The translations under genes and the position numbers were made by a program. The notes under the pieces were generated by a model that searched no databases, had not been told where the DNA came from, and saw only the letters and a list, made by a program, of their open reading frames with translations. Shown piece after piece: positions 28,693 to 38,840 of a DNA stretch of 64,000 bases (position 1 is the stretch's first letter; every line of letters begins with the position of its first letter). Origin of the DNA: Pelomonas aquatica. GTDB lineage: Bacteria > Pseudomonadota > Gammaproteobacteria > Burkholderiales > Burkholderiaceae_C. Location of the stretch: contig NZ_JAPPUW010000010.1 in assembly GCF_026712205.1 (NCBI RefSeq), forward strand, positions 62,001-126,000, given 5' to 3'.

Positions 28693-29451
28693 TCACTGGC
28701 CGATTCGGCGGACCTTGCCACTGCCGGCGATGGAGCTGGAGATTTCCGGCGAGCCGGCGTACCTCACGTCGCCGCTGCCGGCAATGCTGACATTGAGCCG
28801 CTTCGTCGCCTGCACCAGCGCATCGCCACTGCCGGCGATGCTGACCTTGACCTCCTCGGCGGCCAGCTCGGCGGCCTTCACGCCGCCGCTGCCGGCGATG
28901 GCGACGGTGGCGCTGCCCGCGCGGCCCGCCGCGACGATGTCGCCGCTGCCGCTGACCTTCATGCCCAGGCGCTCGGCGTCCAGGCCGGCGAAGCGGATGT
29001 CGCCCGAGCCGGCGATGGCCGCGTCGACACCGCCGGTCTTCATCGCCTCGACCTTCACGCTGCCGGAGCCGGCCACGGCCACGGCGCGCAGCGTGGGCAT
29101 CTCGAGGCTCAGGCCGGAGTTGTTCGACGTGGACAGGTCGACGCCCTTCTTCGGCCCGATCTCCAGCGTGCGGCCCCTGCTGCCCTCGACGACGCGGGTC
29201 TCGATATAGGGCAGCAGATTCCTGTCGGCCCTGACCTCGACCTTGTTGCCCTGGCCCTGGCGGATGACGACGCGGAAGCCGCCGGCCAGCGCCACGGCGT
29301 CGAAGGCGCCGGTCTCGCGAACCTCGGTGGCGACATCGCCGTTGCCGGTGATGCGCTCGCCGCTGCCCCAGCCCCAGGCCTGTGCGGCGGTCGTGGCGGC
29401 CAGCGCGGCGGCGAGGCCGGCGATGGTGAAGAGGCGGCGGGTGGTGTTCAT
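28693..29451 (-). CDS. Secreted head-GIN-domain (DUF2807) repeat protein
   Basis: The 252-residue exported protein has a signal peptide (RRLFTIAGLAAALAATTAAQA) followed by a DUF2807 domain. The second half is a beta-solenoid-like series in which AGSG or SGSG recurs about every 18-20 residues (VAGSGSVKVE, IAGSGDIRFA, VSGSGDIVAA, IAGSGGVKAA, IAGSGDALVQ, IAGSGDVRYA). Function is unknown; such proteins are periplasmic or cell-surface adhesin-like. ATG 29451 gives a normal signal peptide, and another in-frame start lies 12 bp earlier. It follows azlC only in map order; 25 bp separate them. Confidence 0.85.
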   Translation of the reverse strand: MNTTRRLFTIAGLAAALAATTAAQAWGWGSGERITGNGDVATEVRETGAFDAVALAGGFRVVIRQGQGNKVEVRADRNLLPYIETRVVEGSRGRTLEIGPKKGVDLSTSNNSGLSLEMPTLRAVAVAGSGSVKVEAMKTGGVDAAIAGSGDIRFAGLDAERLGMKVSGSGDIVAAGRAGSATVAIAGSGGVKAAELAAEEVKVSIAGSGDALVQATKRLNVSIAGSGDVRYAGSPEISSSIAGSGKVRRIGQ

Positions 29452-29577
29452 GGCGGGCTCCATCGGGTTGCGATGGGCCGCATCTTGGCCAGCCGGCCGG
29501 GGCCGGTCGAGGCCGGCGCGACGATGCGCCGGATCGGGGGCACGAAATGCGGGCGGCGCGGCCGGGCCGGCGCCGCG

Positions 29578-29955
29578 TCAGTGGCCCCTGGCCTTGTCGG
29601 CAGGCTTGTCGGCCGCCTTTTCCGCCGGCTTCTCGGCGGGCTTGGCAGCCTCTTCTTCGTCGGCCTTGGCCTTGGCGGCGCCCGGTCGCGGCACGACGGG
29701 CACGATGCCCTCGAGCTTGTTGTCGCGCATATAGGCGTCCATATCCAGCCAGCCGGCGTAGACGGCGGCCTTCTGGGCCTTGGGATTGAGGGTGTAGCAG
29801 TCCTCGATGGCGCGCATCGCATGCCGGCAGGCGCTGCCGATGGCCTTGCCCTCGGCCTCCTTGGCGGCGGCCAGCTTGACGGGGTCGTCGATGCCGAGCT
29901 GCTCGCAGGCGCTCAGGGCCGCGAGCAGGGGCAGGGCGAGAAGAAGGCGCTTCAT
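29578..29955 (-). CDS. Small lipoprotein with Ala/Lys/Pro-rich tail
   Basis: The 125-residue protein starts at ATG 29955 with the lipoprotein signal MKRLLLALPLLAALSACEQ, where LSAC is a good lipobox. The mature part has two Cys residues (SACRHAMRAIEDCYTLNP) that could form a disulphide. It ends in a low-complexity tail with repeated PAEK/PADK units. I do not recognise the family. It lies 36 bp after htpX on the same strand, so it may be cotranscribed with that protease gene. Confidence 0.7.
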   Translation of the reverse strand: MKRLLLALPLLAALSACEQLGIDDPVKLAAAKEAEGKAIGSACRHAMRAIEDCYTLNPKAQKAAVYAGWLDMDAYMRDNKLEGIVPVVPRPGAAKAKADEEEAAKPAEKPAEKAADKPADKARGH

Positions 29956-29991
29956 CGTGTCAGGTATCGGCCGCGGCGGCGCCAACTTGAG

Positions 29992-30846
29992 TCAGTGCCC
30001 GCCGCCGCGGGCCATCGCGAGCAGGCGCTGGATGCGCTCCTCGGTCGGTGGATGGGTCGCGAACAGGCCGGCGATGCCGCCGCCGGACAGCGGGTTCATG
30101 ATCATCATCTGCGCCGTCTCGGGATGGGCCTCGGCGGGCACGAGCGGGATGCCCTGGGCGACGCGGTGGATCTTGTCGAGCGCCGCGGCCAGTGCGGCCG
30201 GGTCGCCGGAAATCTCGGCGCCGCCGCGGTCCGCCTCGAACTCGCGGGCGCGGCTGATGGCCATCTGGATCAGGCTGGCGGCCAGCGGCGCGAGCAGCGC
30301 GATGGCGATGCCGGCGATGGGGTTGGTCGGCCGGCCGTTCTCGTCGCGGCCGCCGAAGAAGGCGGCGAAGTTGGCCAGCATCGAGATCGCACCCGCCATC
30401 GTCGCGCTGACCGTGCTGATGAGGATGTCGCGGTGGGCCACATGGGCGAGCTCGTGGGCCATCACGCCGCGCAGCTCGCGCTCGGACAGCAGGCGCAGGA
30501 TGCCGGTCGTCGCGGCGACGGCCGCATGCTCGGGGTCGCGGCCGGTGGCGAAGGCGTTGGGCGCGTCCTCGTCGATGAGGTAGACCTTCGGCATGGGCAG
30601 GCCGGCGCGCTGCGACAGCTCCTGCACCAGGCGGTAGAACTGCGGTGCGCTGCTCTCGTCGACCTGCTGGGCGTTGTACATCCTCAGCACCATGTCGGCC
30701 GAGAACCAGTAGCTGAAGAAGTTCATGCCGACGGCCACCAGCAGTGCCACCAGCATGCCGGTCTGGCCACCGATGTAGGAACCGATGACCATGAACAGCG
30801 CCGTGATGGCGGCCATCAGCACGGCGGTCTTCACGAGGTTGAACAT
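29992..30846 (-). CDS. htpX: Membrane-bound zinc metalloprotease HtpX
   Basis: This 284-residue inner-membrane M48 protease degrades damaged membrane proteins. It starts [18 protein letters not shown] with two N-terminal membrane helices. The zinc motif HELAH lies in [14 protein letters not shown] with the third ligand in [13 protein letters not shown], and a further pair of helices lies between them. The C-terminal [13 protein letters not shown] is a family hallmark. ATG 30846 is chosen; an upstream frame extension to 30921 lacks homology. Confidence 0.95.
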   Translation of the reverse strand: MFNLVKTAVLMAAITALFMVIGSYIGGQTGMLVALLVAVGMNFFSYWFSADMVLRMYNAQQVDESSAPQFYRLVQELSQRAGLPMPKVYLIDEDAPNAFATGRDPEHAAVAATTGILRLLSERELRGVMAHELAHVAHRDILISTVSATMAGAISMLANFAAFFGGRDENGRPTNPIAGIAIALLAPLAASLIQMAISRAREFEADRGGAEISGDPAALAAALDKIHRVAQGIPLVPAEAHPETAQMMIMNPLSGGGIAGLFATHPPTEERIQRLLAMARGGGH

Positions 30847-30901
30847 CTTGCGGACTCCAGGGTGCAGGCAACGCGGCAGATGGTGCCACGCGGCAGATGT
30901 T

Positions 30902-31843
30902 TCAAGCGCCGAAGCGCTCACCGACCTGAATGGGCCGCGCCTGCAGGAAGGCCACCGCCGGGCCGCGCTTGCCGCCGGCGCGCTGCAGTTCGGTGAGCCT
31001 CAGCGCGCCTTCGCCGCAGGCCACGACCGGCCCCGGCGCGATGACCTCGCCCGGCGCGCCGCGGCCCTCGACGACCTCGGCCCGCCAGACCTTGACGGCC
31101 TCGCCGGCCAGCGCCGCGACGCCGCCGGGGAAGGGGTCGAAGGCGCGCAGCCGGCGCTCGATCTCGGCGGCCGGCCGGGTCCAGTCGATGCTGCTCTCGG
31201 CCTTCTCGATCTTGTGGGCGTAGCTGACGCCTTCGGCCGGCTGGGGCGTCTGCGGCAGGCCGCCGCAGGCGGCCATCTCCAGCGCCTCGACGATGAGGCG
31301 GCCGCCCAGTTCGGCGAGGCGGTCGTGCAGCGTGGCCGTCGTGTCGCCGGCGCCGATCTTCAGCCGCTCCACGACGCACATCGCGCCGGTGTCCAGGCCC
31401 GCGTCCATCTGCATGATGGTGACGCCGGTCTCGGCGTCGCCGGCCTCGATGGCGCGGTGGATGGGTGCCGCGCCGCGCCAGCGCGGCAGCAGCGAGGCGT
31501 GGATGTTCAGGCAGCCGCGCCGAGGGGTGTCCAGCGCCCACTGCGGCAGGATGAGGCCGTAGGCGGCCACCACCATCACGTCGGCATCCGCGGCGACCAG
31601 CGCGTCGCGCGCGGCGGCGGCATCGGCCGCGTATTTGCCGTCCAGCCTCAGGCCCTGCGGCTGGGCGACGGACAAGCCGGCCGCGATGGCGCGCTGCTTG
31701 ACCGCCGAGGCCTGCAGCTTCATGCCGCGGCCGGCCGGGCGGTCGGGCTGGGTCAGCACCAGCGGCACCGTGAAGCCGGCGCGCAGCAGCGCGTCCAGCG
31801 CGACGGCGGCGAACTCGGGCGTGCCCGCGAAGACGACGCGCAT
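30902..31843 (-). CDS. fmt: Methionyl-tRNA formyltransferase
   Basis: This 313-residue enzyme formylates initiator Met-tRNA with 10-formyl-THF. It opens [19 protein letters not shown] and has [11 protein letters not shown] and the catalytic block [20 protein letters not shown] with the following [16 protein letters not shown]. The C-terminal tRNA-binding domain is complete. Its start is 5 bp after the def stop, so def-fmt form one operon whose products act on the same N-terminal formyl group. Confidence 0.97.
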   Translation of the reverse strand: MRVVFAGTPEFAAVALDALLRAGFTVPLVLTQPDRPAGRGMKLQASAVKQRAIAAGLSVAQPQGLRLDGKYAADAAAARDALVAADADVMVVAAYGLILPQWALDTPRRGCLNIHASLLPRWRGAAPIHRAIEAGDAETGVTIMQMDAGLDTGAMCVVERLKIGAGDTTATLHDRLAELGGRLIVEALEMAACGGLPQTPQPAEGVSYAHKIEKAESSIDWTRPAAEIERRLRAFDPFPGGVAALAGEAVKVWRAEVVEGRGAPGEVIAPGPVVACGEGALRLTELQRAGGKRGPAVAFLQARPIQVGERFGA

Positions 31844-31848
31844 CGGAC

Positions 31849-32385
31849 TCAGAGCCTCTGGTTGCGGCGCTTGGCTTCGAGCTCTTCCTCGCGGGCCTTC
31901 TTGACCATCTTGGTCTTGATGCGGTCGCGCTTGAGGGGGCTCAGGTATTCGACGAAGACCTTGCCCAGCAGGTGATCCATCTCGTGCTGCACGCAGACGG
32001 CGAGCAGGCCGTCGGCGTCGAACTCGACGACCTCGCCGTCGCGGTTGGTCGCGCGCACGCTGACCTCGGCATGGCGCGGCACCTTGTCGTAGATCTGTGG
32101 CACCGACAGGCAGCCCTCCTCGCCGTCGACCATGCGCTCGCTGACCTTGACCAGCTCGGGGTTGATCAGCACGCGCGGCGTGTCGCGCTCCTGCGAGGTG
32201 TCGATGACGACGACGCGCTCGTGCACGTCGACCTGGGTCGCGGCCAGGCCCACGCCGTCGGCGGCATACATGGTTTCGAGCATGTCGTCGACGAGCTTGC
32301 GGATGCGGGCGTCCACCTCGGCCACGGGCTTGGCGACGGTGTGCAGGCGCGGGTCGGGGTAGCGGAGGATGTGCAGTTGGGCCAT
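31849..32385 (-). CDS. def: Peptide deformylase
   Basis: This 178-residue metalloenzyme removes the formyl group from nascent proteins. All three motifs are present: [13 protein letters not shown] (metal-binding Cys) and QHEMDHLLG (HExxH). ATG 32385 ([15 protein letters not shown]) is the normal start; the open frame continues upstream into the divergent promoter region without homology. It is first gene of def-fmt and divergent from the LysM gene (127-bp gap that must hold both promoters; no convincing elements assigned). Confidence 0.96.
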   Translation of the reverse strand: MAQLHILRYPDPRLHTVAKPVAEVDARIRKLVDDMLETMYAADGVGLAATQVDVHERVVVIDTSQERDTPRVLINPELVKVSERMVDGEEGCLSVPQIYDKVPRHAEVSVRATNRDGEVVEFDADGLLAVCVQHEMDHLLGKVFVEYLSPLKRDRIKTKMVKKAREEELEAKRRNQRL

Positions 32386-32512
32386 GGGGTGTGGGCCGGC
32401 GGCCACGGCGCCTGTGTTGTAAGCACTCGCAAGCGCGGTCCGGCCGGGTTGAATGCGGGCAGAATCACCCGGATTTTCGCCGATCCGGCAACCCCTTCGG
32501 AGACTGCGCCTG

Positions 32513-33676
32513 ATGCCCGCTGCCCGCCCTGCCCACATTGCAGTCCTTGCGGCCTGCCTGACCCTCGCGACGACCTCGGCGTGGGCGCAAGCCAGCAAGC
32601 TCCCCATCACGCCCGAGCAGCGCCGCGTGGCCGACGCGGTCGCCAGCGTCGGCGTGCCGCTGTCCGAGCTGGCGCCCGACGCGCCCGACCGGCATGTCGT
32701 CGTGCCCGGCGACACGCTGTGGGACATCTCCAAGCTCTTCCTGAAAAGCCCCTGGCGCTGGCCCGAGCTGTGGGGCATGAACCGCGAGCAGATCCGCAAC
32801 CCCCACCTGATCTACCCCGGCCAGGTGCTGCTGCTCGTGAAGAAGGACGGCCGTGCGCGCCTGGAGTTCGGCCAGCGCGTCGGCGGCGATGCGGCCGGCG
32901 GCACGGTCAGGCTCAGCCCGCAGATGCGCATCTCGGCGCTGGACTCCAGCCCCATCCCCAACATCCCGCTGAACCTGATCCAGCCCTTCCTGTCCGACAC
33001 CGCCGTCTTCGACACCGACGTGCTGGCCACCGCGCCGCGCATCGTCGCCGCCCAGGAAGGCCATGTCGTGCTCGGCCAGGGCGACCTGGCCTATGCCCGC
33101 GGCGACTTCGGCGGCGCGACCGACTTCCGCGTCTTCCGTGGTGCGCGCGCGCTGCGCGACCCGGCCACGCAGGAAATCCTCGGCTACGAGGCGCCCTATG
33201 TCGGCACGGCCGACCTGGTCCGCGCCGGCGAGGACCGCCAGAACGCCGACGGCAAGACCGAGATCGTGCCGGCGACGCTGTTGATCAAGCAGGCCAAGCA
33301 GGAAGTCGGCATCGGCGACCGGCTCGCGCCCGCGCCGCAGCGCTCCCTGCAGCGCTATGTGCCGCATGCCCCCGACAAGCCGCTGGCCGGCCAGGTCGTG
33401 TCCATCTACGGCGAGGCGCTGAACGCCGGCCAGAACCAGATCGTCGCGCTGAACCGCGGCGCGGCCGACGGCGTCGAGCGCGGCCATGTGTTCGCGCTGT
33501 GGCGCAACGGCGCCGCGGCCGTCGACGCCACCGGCGACCGCTCGGTATCCATCCGCCTGCCCGACGAGCGCCACGGCGTGCTGTTCGTCTTCGAGGTCTA
33601 CCAGCGCGTGTCCTATGCGCTGATCATCACCGTGAAGGAGCCGGTCAAGGCCGGCGACCGCTTCACTCAGCCCTGA
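32513..33676 (+). CDS. Exported LysM-domain protein
   Basis: The 387-residue protein has a signal peptide ([18 protein letters not shown]) and one LysM module near residues 60-108 ([20 protein letters not shown], then [13 protein letters not shown]) that binds peptidoglycan. A long C-terminal region (about 110-387) is shared by betaproteobacterial proteins encoded in front of dprA; its role is unknown. The order LysM-dprA-smg beside def-fmt is a conserved block in Betaproteobacteria. Its stop is 10 bp before dprA. Confidence 0.92.
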   Translation: MPAARPAHIAVLAACLTLATTSAWAQASKLPITPEQRRVADAVASVGVPLSELAPDAPDRHVVVPGDTLWDISKLFLKSPWRWPELWGMNREQIRNPHLIYPGQVLLLVKKDGRARLEFGQRVGGDAAGGTVRLSPQMRISALDSSPIPNIPLNLIQPFLSDTAVFDTDVLATAPRIVAAQEGHVVLGQGDLAYARGDFGGATDFRVFRGARALRDPATQEILGYEAPYVGTADLVRAGEDRQNADGKTEIVPATLLIKQAKQEVGIGDRLAPAPQRSLQRYVPHAPDKPLAGQVVSIYGEALNAGQNQIVALNRGAADGVERGHVFALWRNGAAAVDATGDRSVSIRLPDERHGVLFVFEVYQRVSYALIITVKEPVKAGDRFTQP

Positions 33677-33686
33677 CCCGCCGGCG

Positions 33687-34778
33687 ATGCTGGAGCCGGC
33701 CGAACTGGCCGCCTGGCTCAGGCTGACCGAGAGCGTCGGCCCGGTCGCCGCGCGGCGGCTGCTCGCGATGGCCGGCAGCCCGGAGGCCGTTTTCGAGCTG
33801 CCCGCCGCCGCGCTGGACCAGGCCCTGCCGCCACGCCAGCGCGCGGCCCTGGGCAAGCCGCCCGAACACCTGGCCGAGCTGCTGGGCAGGGCCGGGGCCT
33901 GGCTGGCCGAACCCGGCCACGGCCTGCTCGCGCTTGGCGACGCCGACTACCCGCCGCGCCTGCTGGCCACGGCCGACCCGCCGCTGCTGCTGTGGCTGCA
34001 GGGCCGGCGCGAGCTGCTGGCGGCGCCGTCCATCGCCGTCGTCGGCAGCCGCAACCCGACGGCCCAGGGCGGCGACAACGCCCGCGCGTTTGCGCGCGCG
34101 CTGGCGCAGAGCGGCTATGCCATCGTCTCCGGCCTGGCCCTGGGCGTGGACGCCGCGGCCCACGAGGGCGCACTGGATGCCGGCGGCGCCACCATCGCCG
34201 TCGTCGGCACCGGGCTGGACCAGGTCTACCCGCCCCGCAACGCCCGGCTGGCCGCCCGCATCCTGGCCGCCGGCGGCCTCATTGCCAGCGAATACTCGCT
34301 GGGCACGCCGGTCATGCCGGCCAATTTCCCGCGTCGCAACCGCATCATCGCCGGCCTGAGCCAGGGCTGCCTGGTCGTCGAGGCGGCCGTGCAGTCGGGC
34401 TCGCTGATCACCGCGCGGCTGGCCGTGGAGGCCGGGCGCGAGGTCTTCGCCATCCCCGGCTCCATCCACTCGCCGCAGGCGCGCGGCTGCCATGCGCTGA
34501 TCCGCCAGGGCGCCAAGCTGGTCGAGTCGGCCGAGGACATGCTGGAGGAATTGCCGCCGCTGGGCACCCCGCTTGCACCGCAGCCCGCGGAGGCGGCGCC
34601 GCACGGGCAGCAGGCCCTTCTGGACGCGATGGGCTTCGACCCGGTCAGCCTGGATGCGCTGATGGCCCGCTGCGGCTGGCCGGCGGCCGAGCTGAACGCG
34701 GCGCTGCTGGAGCTGGAACTCGACGGCCAGGTCGCCCGCCTGGCCGGCCAGCTGTTCCAGCGCCGCGGCCGGGGGTAG
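33687..34778 (+). CDS. dprA: DNA-processing protein DprA
   Basis: This 363-residue protein loads RecA on incoming single-stranded DNA during natural transformation. The Rossmann core is complete: VVGSRNPTAQGG, IVSGLALGVDAAAHEGAL, VVGTGLDQVYPPRN, SLGTPVMPANFPRRNRIIAG and VFAIPGSIHSPQARG. A C-terminal winged-helix-like domain (about 305-363) follows. It lies between the LysM gene and smg. Presence of dprA is compatible with competence but does not prove it. Confidence 0.96.
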   Translation: MLEPAELAAWLRLTESVGPVAARRLLAMAGSPEAVFELPAAALDQALPPRQRAALGKPPEHLAELLGRAGAWLAEPGHGLLALGDADYPPRLLATADPPLLLWLQGRRELLAAPSIAVVGSRNPTAQGGDNARAFARALAQSGYAIVSGLALGVDAAAHEGALDAGGATIAVVGTGLDQVYPPRNARLAARILAAGGLIASEYSLGTPVMPANFPRRNRIIAGLSQGCLVVEAAVQSGSLITARLAVEAGREVFAIPGSIHSPQARGCHALIRQGAKLVESAEDMLEELPPLGTPLAPQPAEAAPHGQQALLDAMGFDPVSLDALMARCGWPAAELNAALLELELDGQVARLAGQLFQRRGRG

Positions 34779-34864
34779 CGAGCTTATCCCCCGACATCAG
34801 AGCCGGAACCGAGGGCTTGTTCGCGTCCGGGCCCGTCAGGGCGCTGGGCTATCATCCCCTCACC

Positions 34865-35317
34865 ATGTTCGATGTCCTGGTTTATCTCTACGAGACCTAC
34901 TGGCGCCCGGACGCCTGTCCCGATTCCGCGCAGCTGGCCCGCAAGCTGACGGCGGTGGGCTTCGAGAACGACGAGATCCAGGAGGCGCTGAACTGGCTCG
35001 AAGGCCTGGCCACGGCCGGCGAGGCCTACCACGGCGAGCAGAGCCCGCATGCGCTGCGCGTCTACTCGGCCGCCGAGGTCGAGCACCTGGGCGAGGCCTC
35101 CATCGGCTTCATCAGCTTCCTCGAATCGGCCGGCGTGCTGCCCGGCGCGATGCGCGAGATGGTCATCGACCGCGCGATGGCCATCGGCGGCAACGCGATG
35201 GACCTGGAAGACCTGAAGATCATCGTGCTGATGGTGTTCTGGAGCCTGGGCGAGGAGCCCGACGCGCTGATCCTGGACGAGCTCTTCGTCGCGCCCGAGG
35301 ACCGGCTGATCCACTGA
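34865..35317 (+). CDS. smg: Smg family protein (DUF494)
   Basis: The 150-residue acidic protein MFDVLVYLYETYWRPDACPD matches the Smg/DUF494 family throughout, including ALRVYSAAEVEHLGEASIGF. Function is unknown; smg regularly follows dprA. It ends in a strong bidirectional terminator. In many relatives a topoisomerase gene follows; here the next gene is on the opposite strand. The 86-bp gap to dprA shows nothing notable. Confidence 0.93.
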   Translation: MFDVLVYLYETYWRPDACPDSAQLARKLTAVGFENDEIQEALNWLEGLATAGEAYHGEQSPHALRVYSAAEVEHLGEASIGFISFLESAGVLPGAMREMVIDRAMAIGGNAMDLEDLKIIVLMVFWSLGEEPDALILDELFVAPEDRLIH

Positions 35318-35333
35318 GCGGGTCTCACACAGC

Positions 35334-35358
35334 AAAACGGCGCCTGAGGCGCCGTTTT
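35334..35358. terminator. Bidirectional intrinsic terminator between smg and the DUF1631 gene
   Basis: AAAACGGCGCC (35334-35344) pairs with GGCGCCGTTTT (35348-35358), loop TGA, with T-runs on both strands. It serves the convergent smg and DUF1631 genes. Confidence 0.95.
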
Positions 35359-37749
35359 TCATTTCAGCAATTGCTCGGGGTCGGCGTCCAGCTTGGCCAG
35401 CGCCTTGCGCGTGGCCAGCACGGTGAGGGCCTCGTCCTGCGCCGGCAGCAGCAGGCCGGCCTGCAGGAAGGCGGCCATGCGGTTCAGCGAGAACAGCACG
35501 CCGCGGCCCTTGGGCGTGACGAACAGGGCCAGCTGCTTGCGCAGGCCGCGCCAGGCCAGCTGCACCTGCTCGTTGCGGCCGCGGTAGTCCAGCATGAACC
35601 AGCCGCCGACCTGCAGCTCGCGCGCCCAGGCGACCATGGCCGGCGTCGGCGCCGAGCCGCCCTCGGCGACGACCTCCATGCCCTCGGACTCGTGGCCCGA
35701 CAGGTCGCGCACCAGCATCTCGTCGACATGGCTGTCGCCGCCCTCGACGTCCTCGGGCAGCATGGCCTCCAGCGTCTCGAGCTGGTCCATCAGCTCGTCC
35801 AGCCGCTCGCGCGGGATGGCCGCCGTCTTGGCCGTGAAGGCGGCGGCCAGCGCGTTGTTCAGCTGGCGCACATGCTCGTCCTGCTTGTCGGTCGGCAGGC
35901 CGGCATGGCTCATGCCGTCGCGCAGCGTCTTCAGCAGCGGCGGCAGGCGGCGGATCACGTCGGCGCGCTCCTCGCGCGAACTCTTGGCGCTGGCCGACCA
36001 GATCAGGTCGGCCGCGGCGCGCTTCATCACCCGGGTCGTGTCGGACTGGGCGCCGGCGCGCACGGCCGTGACGGCCAGCACGTCGGCCCAGACGTGGAAC
36101 AGGAAGTCGCGCACGCCTTCCTGCACCGGCACCTCGGACAGCATCTTGCGCAGCTCGATGGTGTACTGGATGGCCAGCGTCTCGCGCTGCTCGACCTGCT
36201 GGGCCAGCGACACGCCGCGCCTGCTGGCCTGGTTCTCGTTCTCGAAATAGTGGTCGAGGAATTTCTCGAACTCGGTCAGCACGGTGGCGAACACGCGCCG
36301 GCCGGTGTCGGGGTAAGCCTCGACGACCTGCACGACGCGCTTGATCTCGCGCTCCAGCGCGTCGCCGCTGGCGCGGTCGGCGCCGGGGCCGCTGCTCTGC
36401 GCGGTGTTGAAGCCCATCACGCAGGCGCCCATGCGGTCGATCAGGCGGCGCGCCGGGTGGTCGGCGGCGGCGAAGAAGTCCGGCTCGCCGACGGCCACGC
36501 GCAGCACCGGCATCTGCAGCCGCGCGAACCAGACCCGCACCGTGGCCGGGATGCGCTCCTCGGTCAGGATGCTCTGGAACATCATCGCGACGATCTCGAT
36601 GGTCGCGCGCTCGGCCGGCGTGCCCGCCGCCTGCTTGAGCACCTGCTTGAAGGCCTGGTTGCGCGCGCCGATCTCCTCCAGCGCACGCGGTGCGCTGTGG
36701 CTGGCGATGTCGCCGGCATCGCCGCCGGGGCGGCGCTGCAGGGATTCCTGCGCATGCCGGATCGCGCCCATCAGGCGCGGCGACGAGGCCGCCCCGGCGC
36801 CTGGCAGGGGCGCGTCGGCCAGCGCCGGCCTGGGCGCGCCCATGTCGGCACCAGCCGGGGGGGCGCCGGCCAGGCTGGGCTTGCCGGCGCCGGGGCGGGC
36901 CGGCACCTGGCGGGTCGTGACCGGGAAGCCCGGCACATGGCGGGCCAGCACGCGCTGCAGCTGCGCCATGACCTCCTCGGCCTGGGCGCTGGCCTTGCTG
37001 CGCGCCGGCGCGCCCGAAGGTACGGACGCCGCGGCGGGCGCCGTCGGCGTCGGGTCGGGGCCCGCCGCGGACGCGGTGGCCGCGGCCTGGGCCGTGCGGC
37101 GGATGAAGGGCCGCAGGTCGACCTCGGGCAGCACCTGCTGCGCGATCAGCCAGCGGTTGGTCTCGTGGTAGGCCTCGCCGATGAGCTGGGCGAACTCCTC
37201 GTGCAGCTCGTGGTGCAGCAACTGCCAGATGTTGGCGTCCAGGCCGACGCGGCTCCAGGCGTCCAGCGCCATGCGGGCGACGACGTGGGCGCGCAGCAGG
37301 TCCAGCGGCGCCAGGTCGTCGTGGGACTCCAGCGCCTGCATGCGGGTGCGCAGGTCGGTGAACTCCCAGGTGGCGCGGTCCATCATGACCAGGGCCAGGC
37401 GGGAACTGGTGATCTCGCGTTCGATGGTCGAGTCGTCGACCAGGCTCATCTTCAGCGACGAGGGGCCCGGCGTCGTAGGCTCGTGCTCGCGGCCGGTGTC
37501 CGACACGCCATGCACGGCCGCGTGGCGCAGCGCGCCGACGACGGCCATCTGCCAGTTGGGGCCCAGCTTCTGCCAGGCCTGCACCGCGTCGCGGCGCGCC
37601 ATCATGACGGCATGCGGCGCGCCATGGGTCAGCAGGTTGGCGGCGCCCTGGCCGATGGCGGCAACGAGGGGCGTCATGCCCCGCACCAGGGCCTCGAGGT
37701 AGACGCGCCGTGCCTGGGTGGCCAGGGCCTGGTTGCGGGCGGCGGTCAT
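35359..37749 (-). CDS. DUF1631 domain-containing protein
   Basis: The large soluble protein of 796 residues belongs to DUF1631 over almost its full length: MTAARNQALATQARRVYLEALV at the start, then LSSRLALVMMDR-like helical segments. A Pro/Ala-rich linker (about 225-330) follows, then FQSILTEERIPATVRVWFARLQ and IDRMGACVMGFN. A C-terminal domain (WARELQVGGWFMLDYRGRNE) resembles a PilZ-like beta-barrel but lacks a clear RxxxR motif. Function is unknown. It is downstream of secF on the same strand and ends on the shared terminator. Confidence 0.85.
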   Translation of the reverse strand: MTAARNQALATQARRVYLEALVRGMTPLVAAIGQGAANLLTHGAPHAVMMARRDAVQAWQKLGPNWQMAVVGALRHAAVHGVSDTGREHEPTTPGPSSLKMSLVDDSTIEREITSSRLALVMMDRATWEFTDLRTRMQALESHDDLAPLDLLRAHVVARMALDAWSRVGLDANIWQLLHHELHEEFAQLIGEAYHETNRWLIAQQVLPEVDLRPFIRRTAQAAATASAAGPDPTPTAPAAASVPSGAPARSKASAQAEEVMAQLQRVLARHVPGFPVTTRQVPARPGAGKPSLAGAPPAGADMGAPRPALADAPLPGAGAASSPRLMGAIRHAQESLQRRPGGDAGDIASHSAPRALEEIGARNQAFKQVLKQAAGTPAERATIEIVAMMFQSILTEERIPATVRVWFARLQMPVLRVAVGEPDFFAAADHPARRLIDRMGACVMGFNTAQSSGPGADRASGDALEREIKRVVQVVEAYPDTGRRVFATVLTEFEKFLDHYFENENQASRRGVSLAQQVEQRETLAIQYTIELRKMLSEVPVQEGVRDFLFHVWADVLAVTAVRAGAQSDTTRVMKRAAADLIWSASAKSSREERADVIRRLPPLLKTLRDGMSHAGLPTDKQDEHVRQLNNALAAAFTAKTAAIPRERLDELMDQLETLEAMLPEDVEGGDSHVDEMLVRDLSGHESEGMEVVAEGGSAPTPAMVAWARELQVGGWFMLDYRGRNEQVQLAWRGLRKQLALFVTPKGRGVLFSLNRMAAFLQAGLLLPAQDEALTVLATRKALAKLDADPEQLLK

Positions 37750-37794
37750 GGGCGAGTCAGGGCGGCGCGGCGATCGTGGGTGTTGCGGATCACT

Positions 37795-38829
37795 CTACAC
37801 GACGGCCCCGGCGTTCGGGTCGCTGGGGTCGTCGCGGTTGATGGCAGTCTTCACCAGGTCCTCGCGCTTGACGCCCAGCCACATCGCGATGGCCGCGGCG
37901 ACGAACACCGAGGAGTAGATGCCGAACAGGATGCCGATGGTCAGCGCGACCGCGAAGTAGTGCAGCGTCGGTCCGCCGAACAGCAGCATCGAGATCACCA
38001 TCAGCTGGGTGCAGCCGTGGGTGATGATGGTGCGGCTCATCGTCGACGTGATCGCGTGGTCGATGACCTCGTGGGTGTTCATCTTGCGGAACTTGCGGAA
38101 GGCCTCGCGCACCCGGTCGAAGATGACGACGGATTCGTTGACCGAATAGCCCAGCACCGCCAGCACCGCCGCCAGCACCGCCAGCGAGAACTCCCACCGG
38201 AAGAAGGCGAAGAAGCCCAGGATGATGACCACGTCGTGCAGGTTGGCGATGATGCCGGCCAGCGCGAACTTCCATTCGAAGCGGATGGCCAGGTAGATCA
38301 TGATGCCGAGGATGGTCACGCCCAGCGCGCGCGCCGCGTCCCAGGCCAGCTCGGCGCCGACGGCCGGGCCGACGACCTCGGAGCGCGACAGCTTGATCGG
38401 CTCGGCGCCGTCCGTCTTCTTGCAGATCTGCTTACTGACCTGCTCGCCCTGGGGCGTGACCTCCTGGTGCTCGCTGACCGTGCCGGACTCGGCCGTGCAC
38501 AGCTCGCCGAAGACCTTGCCGACCAGCTCGGTCTGCTTGACGTCGCCGCGCACCGGCAGGCGGATCATCACGTCGCGCGAGCTGCCGAAGTTCTGCACCT
38601 GCACTTCGCCGAAGCCCATCTTCTCGACGACGAGGCGGGTCTTCTCGATCTCGGCCGCCTGCGGGTAGGCCACCTCGATGACGGTGCCGCCGGTGAATTC
38701 GATCGAGAAGTGCAGGCCGCGCGTGACCAGGAAGAACACGGCGGCGGCGAAGGTGATGAAGGAGATCGCGTTGAAGACCAACGCATGCTTCATCAGCGGC
38801 AGGTCGCGCTTGATGCGAAAGAGTTCCAT
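37795..38829 (-). CDS. secF: Protein translocase subunit SecF
   Basis: This 344-residue inner-membrane subunit helps drive late steps of Sec export using the proton gradient. It has six membrane helices, with FSIEFTGGTVIEV in the first periplasmic domain and the conserved cytoplasmic/membrane segment LGYSVNESVVIFDRVRE. An ATG at 38829 begins MELFRIKRDLPLMKHALVF. It is 11 bp downstream of secD, in the order yajC-secD-secF. Confidence 0.96.
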   Translation of the reverse strand: MELFRIKRDLPLMKHALVFNAISFITFAAAVFFLVTRGLHFSIEFTGGTVIEVAYPQAAEIEKTRLVVEKMGFGEVQVQNFGSSRDVMIRLPVRGDVKQTELVGKVFGELCTAESGTVSEHQEVTPQGEQVSKQICKKTDGAEPIKLSRSEVVGPAVGAELAWDAARALGVTILGIMIYLAIRFEWKFALAGIIANLHDVVIILGFFAFFRWEFSLAVLAAVLAVLGYSVNESVVIFDRVREAFRKFRKMNTHEVIDHAITSTMSRTIITHGCTQLMVISMLLFGGPTLHYFAVALTIGILFGIYSSVFVAAAIAMWLGVKREDLVKTAINRDDPSDPNAGAVV

Positions 38830-38840
38830 CGTTTGCTTTC

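Noticed and set aside
28718-29060. Regularly spaced short repeats that could suggest a CRISPR array
   Set aside because: They are in-frame codons of the AGSG solenoid, the spacers are also coding and similar, and no cas gene is nearby.
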